From Rahnella inusitata_A (GTDB lineage Bacteria; Pseudomonadota; Gammaproteobacteria; Enterobacterales; Enterobacteriaceae), in assembly GCF_965118895.1 (NCBI RefSeq), contig NZ_CBCPJJ010000014.1, forward strand, positions 248,001 to 312,000: a stretch of DNA of 64,000 nt. Reading direction: 5' to 3'. How positions within the stretch are numbered: position 1 is the first letter of the stretch; the number at the start of each line of letters is the position of its first letter. The notes below the pieces were generated by a model. The model did not search any database, was not told the origin of the DNA, and was given only the letters and a program-made list of their open reading frames with translations. Positions 59,520 to 64,000 of the stretch are shown here, in pieces. The translations under genes and the position numbers were made by a program.

Positions 59520-61838
59520 CTAGTGGCAATCGCCGTCGGTAGTGGACGCACAGCAGGCTGACGCTTTACGCGGTTGCAAATTTACGCTGACGCGGCTGCG
59601 GGCTTTGCGCAGGGCGATAAGCACCAGCGCGTTGAAGGCAAGGACGATAAGAATGAGAGTGGTACTGTGTCCAGGATGATCGCTGAAGGTGGCTGCCTGA
59701 TAGAACAACGTTGCCAGAGAATAGGCGACGTTCAGCCCCCAGAAGATCGAGAAGGTCATCCAGCTGCGGCTGGTTTCACGGGCAATCGCCCCCATCACCG
59801 ACACGCAAGGCACGTACAGCAGCACGAAGATCAGATAGCTGTAGGCTGAAATCGCTGAGCCAAATTTGCTGCTCATTACGCCCATCGAGCTGACACCCAT
59901 TTCGCCATCGCCTTTACTGGCTTCAATCGGGTTAGACAGCACGCTGATGCTGAACGTATCTTTCAGCCCCTGCCAGGTCTCTTTTACCGCGCCACCCAGT
60001 TCGTCCATCAGGTTGAAATTCGCAGCATCAAATTCTTCATTAGTGATGTGTTCGGCCGTGTAAAGGGTGTTCAGCGTACCGACCACCACTTCTTTGGCCA
60101 TCGCACCGGTCACCAGACCGACTGTCGCCTGCCAGTTGTCATTATGCACACCCATCGGCGCGAGCACCGGCGTCAGCACTTTACTGACCGAGGCCAGCGC
60201 TGAATCATTGATGTTATTCACCGCGTTGCCGCTGAACGAGAAACTGTTGAGTGCGCCGATGAAAATACTGGCGATGACGATAACTTTACCGGCGCGCAGC
60301 ACGAATCCTTTCAGACGCTGCCAGGTTTGCAGCAGCAGGCTTTTCAGATGCGGAACGTGATACACCGGCAGTTCCATCACGAACGGGGAGGCTTCGCCGC
60401 GCATGATGGTGTATTTGAGCAGCAGGCCAGTGAGGATGGCGACCACAATGCCTAACAAATACAGTGAGAAGACGACGGAGGCGCCGTCCTGCCCGAAGAA
60501 CGCTGCGGAGAAAACGGCGAAGATAGCCAGACGCGCGCCGCAGGACATAAACGGTGCCATCATCACGGTGATCAGGCGTTCGCGCGGGGCGTCCAGCGTT
60601 CGGGCACCCATAATCGACGGAACGTTACAGCCGAACCCGACAATCAGCGGCACGAAGGACTTGCCGGGCAGACCAAGCGCCTGCATCAGCCTGTCCATCA
60701 CGAACGCGGCGCGCGCCATGTAACCGGAATCTTCAAGAAAGGAGAGGAACAGGTACATCATGCCGATTTGCGGTACCAGCGGCAGAACGGTGTTGATCCC
60801 GCCGCCCACACCCTGCGCGAGGAAAATGGTCAGCCACTGCGGGAAGTGCAGGGTATAACCAATCCACTGCATGCCCTGAATGAAAATCGCCGCGGAACCA
60901 ATATCGAAAATCGGTTGCAGCGCACCGCCGATATTAATCGCCAGAACGAACATCAGGTACATCACCAGCAGGAAAATCGGTACGCCGAGGAAACGGTTAA
61001 GGATCACGCGGTCCAGCACCTGCGTCAGTTTATTCGGCGCGGTGAGGTGCGAGTTGCTGATTTCAGCACTCAGCTGGGCGATAGACTGATAGCGCGCATC
61101 GGCAATCAGCAGCGCCGGATCGTCCAGCTCCTGCGCGGCCAGTCGGGCTTTCACTTCCGGCAGCAGCTGTTGCGCGTTACCGGCGTGGGTTTGGCTGTAG
61201 ATATCGCCTTCAAGAATTTGCAAAGCCAGCCAGCGGCGTTGTTGCAGCGCCATCTCTGACGGCATGGCGGCGGCCAGCACGTCCACTTCCTTTTGCAGCA
61301 GCGGAGGGTAGGTCACGCGCGCAAGCATCGTGGCCGGTGGCAGCTGGTCGATGGCGGATTTCAGTTCTTTAATGCCGGAGGCGCGGGTAGACACCAGCGC
61401 AATAACCGGGCAGCCCAGACGCGCAGACAGCGCCGGGATATCGATATGAATGTTCTGGATTTTAGCGATGTCGAGCATGTTCAGCGCGACGATGCACGGA
61501 ATGCCGAGTTCGAGCAGTTGCAGGGTCAGATACAAATTTCGTTCAAGGTTGGAGGCATCCACGACGTTAATCATCAGATCGGCGTCGCCGCTGAGAATGT
61601 AGTGGCAGGCGATTTGTTCGTCGAGCGAGGTTTGTTCGGAGATGGTGGTCAGGGAGTAAGTGCCCGGTAAATCCACCAGCGTGATTTTATGATCTTCGGT
61701 GGAGAATTGGCCTTCTTTACGTTCGACGGTCACCCCCGCCCAGTTGCCTACGCGCTGACGTGAACCGGTCAACTGATTGAAAAGGGTGGTTTTACCTGAA
61801 TTGGGATTACCAATCAGGCCAATGGTCAGTGCTTTCAT
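59520..61838 (-). CDS. feoB: Ferrous iron transporter FeoB
   Basis: A 772-residue inner-membrane Fe(II) permease. The N-terminal G domain has GNPNSGKTTLFNQL (G1), DLPGTYSL (G3) and NMLD (G4), followed by a guanine-dissociation-inhibitor-like domain (about 165-265) and a membrane domain with the Gate repeats (GCNVPSIMGAR, MSCGARLAIF). A Cys cluster, CCAST, lies at the C-terminus. feoA lies 65 bases upstream and feoC eight bases downstream. Confidence 0.97.
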   Translation of the reverse strand: MKALTIGLIGNPNSGKTTLFNQLTGSRQRVGNWAGVTVERKEGQFSTEDHKITLVDLPGTYSLTTISEQTSLDEQIACHYILSGDADLMINVVDASNLERNLYLTLQLLELGIPCIVALNMLDIAKIQNIHIDIPALSARLGCPVIALVSTRASGIKELKSAIDQLPPATMLARVTYPPLLQKEVDVLAAAMPSEMALQQRRWLALQILEGDIYSQTHAGNAQQLLPEVKARLAAQELDDPALLIADARYQSIAQLSAEISNSHLTAPNKLTQVLDRVILNRFLGVPIFLLVMYLMFVLAINIGGALQPIFDIGSAAIFIQGMQWIGYTLHFPQWLTIFLAQGVGGGINTVLPLVPQIGMMYLFLSFLEDSGYMARAAFVMDRLMQALGLPGKSFVPLIVGFGCNVPSIMGARTLDAPRERLITVMMAPFMSCGARLAIFAVFSAAFFGQDGASVVFSLYLLGIVVAILTGLLLKYTIMRGEASPFVMELPVYHVPHLKSLLLQTWQRLKGFVLRAGKVIVIASIFIGALNSFSFSGNAVNNINDSALASVSKVLTPVLAPMGVHNDNWQATVGLVTGAMAKEVVVGTLNTLYTAEHITNEEFDAANFNLMDELGGAVKETWQGLKDTFSISVLSNPIEASKGDGEMGVSSMGVMSSKFGSAISAYSYLIFVLLYVPCVSVMGAIARETSRSWMTFSIFWGLNVAYSLATLFYQAATFSDHPGHSTTLILIVLAFNALVLIALRKARSRVSVNLQPRKASACCASTTDGDCH

Positions 61839-61903
61839 ACGTTCAGGTCTGCGTGTGAGAAAGGGGAAAGCGCGCAGGGATTAATGTGACCTGCGCAAAG
61901 AAG

Positions 61904-62128
61904 TCAGGCCAGCATTTCGAGTTTAAGCAGATCAAGATCTTTCTTGCGAACCACCAGACTGGTGCGGCGGGTTTCGATCTGTATCGGGTCGCCCATTGGT
62001 GCGACGCGGATGATGTTGAAGAATGATCCCGGCAGCATGCCGAGTGACAGCAGTTTCTGGCGATACGCCGGGCTAATCTCATGAGAAAAGCCGGTAATTT
62101 TGTAAGCACGTTGTGATTGAAGTTGCAT
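61904..62128 (-). CDS. feoA: Ferrous iron transport protein FeoA
   Basis: A 74-residue SH3-like cytoplasmic protein needed for FeoB function. KLLSLGMLPGSFFNIIRVAPMGDPIQI is the family core. It is the first gene of feoABC and lies downstream of tex in the same direction, as in E. coli. Confidence 0.95.
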   Translation of the reverse strand: MQLQSQRAYKITGFSHEISPAYRQKLLSLGMLPGSFFNIIRVAPMGDPIQIETRRTSLVVRKKDLDLLKLEMLA

Positions 62129-62542
62129 AAGTTCCTCGCGAAGCGATCGGGTTTGTGGGGGCCGCGTTGCAAAAGCTACGCCGCGCTTCCGTGCCCGGAT
62201 ATTCCACTTAAATGCGATTTATGTTGCAAAAAAAACTGCTCAGAAATTGTCCCTGGTGCGCAATTATCGACCTTACGTTAACTGTAGTTTGAATACGCAA
62301 GGAAGTACAAACGAGAATAGTTATCATAATTAGTACGTGTAAAAAGACAAAAAGAAAAGAGGCGTGCCTCTTCACGGATGTCCCTACCGCGTTGCATATC
62401 CTATGCCTGTGGAATCTCTGTTTTATTGATTTACCGCAGTGATTGATTCATTAGGAGAGACTTTAAAAAGTGTCGAAAAAAGGTACATAAAAAAAGCCGC
62501 TAAAATTCAGCGGCTTTCGTTTAATGGCTTAAAACGTAAAGG
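62129..62542. promoter_or_regulatory. feoA promoter region with a candidate Fur box
   Basis: No gene is supported. AATAGTTATCATAATTAGT at about 62316-62334 resembles a Fur box (about 11 of 17 core positions). The known FNR control of feo could act here, but I saw no clear FNR site. The tex terminator lies at the right end. Confidence 0.5.
62490..62521 (-). terminator. Terminator of tex
   Basis: On the minus strand AAAGCCGCT pairs with AGCGGCTTT and runs into a T tract, 22 bases after the tex stop. Confidence 0.9.
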
Positions 62543-64000
62543 TTAGCGTTTTTTACCCAACGCGGCGGCCAGTGCATCGGCCATCGCATTATTGCCTGCC
62601 GGAGCCGCATTGCGACCCGCCGGTTTGTTTTGTGTTGGACGTTTCTGCCCATCGCGATTGTCCCCTGCGGAGGGCGCGGAAGAGCGACGCCCCGGGGCTT
62701 CGCCCGGTTGCTCATCCAGACGCATGGTCAGCGCGATACGTTTGCGTTGCAGGTCAACTTCCATCACTTTGACTTTAACAATATCGCCGGCTTTCACCAC
62801 GGTATGCGGATCTTCGACGAATTTGTTAGCCAGAGACGAAATGTGTACCAGCCCGTCCTGATGAACGCCGATATCGACGAACGCGCCGAAGTTAGTCACG
62901 TTGGTGACCGAACCTTCAAGGATCATGCCCGGCATCAGATCATTCATGGTTTCCACGCCATCGGCAAAGGTCGCGGTTTTGAACTCAGGGCGCGGATCGT
63001 GCCCCGGTTTTTCCAGCTCTTTGATGATGTCGGTCACCGTCGGCATACCAAATTTCTCGTCGGTAAACTCACTGGCTTTCAGGCCGCGCAGCGCATTGGA
63101 ATCGCCCATCAGATCTTTCAACGCCAGTTGCGTCGCCGCCAGAATGCGCTCCACCACCGGATACGTTTCCGGGTGAACCGTTGAGGCATCGAGCGGATTG
63201 TCGCCGTGGTTGATACGCAGGAAGCCCGCACACTGTTCGAAGGCTTTCGGCCCCAGACGGCTGACTTTCAGCAGTTGCTCACGGTTGCGGAACTGCCCGT
63301 TCTCATCGCGCCAGTTGACGATATTCTGCGCCATCATGCGGGTCAGACCGGCAACGCGTGTCAGCAGCGGCACGGACGCGGTGTTGAGATCCACACCCAC
63401 GGCATTCACGCAGTCTTCCACCACGGTATCGAGCTTTTTCGCCAGCTGTGACTGGCTGACGTCGTGCTGATACTGGCCGACACCGATGGATTTCGGATCG
63501 ATTTTCACCAGTTCGGCCAGAGGGTCCTGCAAACGACGGGCGATTGACACCGCACCACGAATGGACACGTCGAGATCCGGGAATTCCAGCGCCGCCAGTT
63601 CGGAGGCGGAATAGACAGATGCCCCGGCTTCGCTGACGATCACTTTCTGCGCTTTTACCGCCGGGAACTGTTTTTGCAGCTCGATAAAGAAGCGTTCGGT
63701 TTCGCGGGAAGCCGTCCCGTTGCCGATCGCCACCAGTTCGACGTTATGTTTGATGCACAGCGCCGCAACTTGTTGCGCGGCTTTAGCAGCCTGACCGGTG
63801 TGTGGATAAACGGTATCGATACCCACCAATTTTCCGGTGTTATCCACAACAGCAACTTTCACACCGGTACGCAAACCCGGATCGAGACCCATCGTCGCGC
63901 GCATACCGGCCGGGGCGGCCATCAGCAGATCGTGCATGTTGCGGGCGAAAACGTTAATCGCCTCATCTTCAGCGCGTTCGCGAACGGTGCCCATCAGCTC
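62543..64000 (-). CDS. tex: Transcription accessory protein Tex (YhgF), 3' part; cut by right edge
   Basis: About 485 C-terminal residues of a protein that is normally about 775 long; the frame stays open to the window edge. Visible parts are the YqgF/RNase H-like domain (MGLDPGLRTGVKVAVVD), the helix-hairpin-helix region (MAQNIVNWRDENGQFRNREQLL... KAFEQCAGFLRI) and the S1 RNA-binding domain (LEGSVTNVTNFGAFVDIGVHQDGLVHIS). A low-complexity basic tail follows. Tex binds nucleic acid and influences transcription and stress tolerance. The gene precedes feoABC, as in E. coli. Confidence 0.96.
   Translation of the reverse strand, partial: ELMGTVRERAEDEAINVFARNMHDLLMAAPAGMRATMGLDPGLRTGVKVAVVDNTGKLVGIDTVYPHTGQAAKAAQQVAALCIKHNVELVAIGNGTASRETERFFIELQKQFPAVKAQKVIVSEAGASVYSASELAALEFPDLDVSIRGAVSIARRLQDPLAELVKIDPKSIGVGQYQHDVSQSQLAKKLDTVVEDCVNAVGVDLNTASVPLLTRVAGLTRMMAQNIVNWRDENGQFRNREQLLKVSRLGPKAFEQCAGFLRINHGDNPLDASTVHPETYPVVERILAATQLALKDLMGDSNALRGLKASEFTDEKFGMPTVTDIIKELEKPGHDPRPEFKTATFADGVETMNDLMPGMILEGSVTNVTNFGAFVDIGVHQDGLVHISSLANKFVEDPHTVVKAGDIVKVKVMEVDLQRKRIALTMRLDEQPGEAPGRRSSAPSAGDNRDGQKRPTQNKPAGRNAAPAGNNAMADALAAALGKKR

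Noticed and set aside
1..64000. tRNA, rRNA, CRISPR array, integrase or attachment site
   Set aside because: No cloverleaf-like sequence, regular spacer repeat or phage integrase was recognised anywhere in the window.

Overview
The window is chromosomal DNA of an enterobacterium. The evidence is a chain of genes that in E. coli K-12 lie in one arc near 75-77 min: yhhY, ryhB, yhhW, gntR, glpD, glpE/glpG/glpR, malP-malQ, nfuA, gntX, bioH, feoABC and tex. The accessory content (an OlsF-type ornithine-lipid synthase, malonate decarboxylase, two-partner secretion, an inverse autotransporter locus) suggests a Yersiniaceae member related to Serratia or Rahnella. The genus is inference only.

Left part (1-24.5 kb), mostly accessory and surface-related. 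A two-partner secretion pair lies on the minus strand: the transporter TpsB and a giant filamentous-haemagglutinin-like TpsA that runs off the left edge. Then come a gene-poor stretch with a decayed ISNCY-type transposase, a POT-family peptide transporter, a chemoreceptor with a small unknown partner gene, a beta-lactamase-fold lipoprotein, a secreted FKBP-like protein with a low-complexity linker, an OlsF-like fused acyltransferase and an IprA/YaiV-type regulator. At 16.9-21.3 kb is a three-gene minus-strand operon. It encodes an intimin/invasin-type inverse autotransporter barrel and two secreted proteins with SinI/ZirU-like modules, one of which carries an Ig-like plus C-type-lectin-like head of the kind normally fused to the barrel. 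A decayed MFS fragment, yhhY, the small RNA RyhB with its Fur box, yhhW and a passenger-less autotransporter barrel follow.

Middle part (24.5-42.5 kb), carbon catabolism. It holds a beta-glucoside PTS operon (IIB, IIC, GH1 6-phospho-beta-glucosidase, LacI-type repressor) with a CRP site and a perfect operator palindrome, then gntR, glpD, glpR-glpG, a PLP-dependent gamma-lyase-type gene that separates glpG from glpE, and the complete L-ascorbate regulon (ulaR, ulaG, ulaABCDEF).

Right part (42.5-64 kb). malP-malQ is flanked by two copies of a palindromic intergenic repeat, one of which encodes the end of MalQ. Then come nfuA, gntX, bioH, a small YhcN-type protein and a complete malonate decarboxylase cluster (mdcABCDE, mdcF, mdcG, mdcH) with its LysR regulator. 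An unrelated GNAT-like gene sits between mdcH and the regulator. The ferrous iron uptake operon feoABC and the 3' part of tex, cut by the right edge, close the window. I saw no rRNA, tRNA, CRISPR array or intact insertion sequence.
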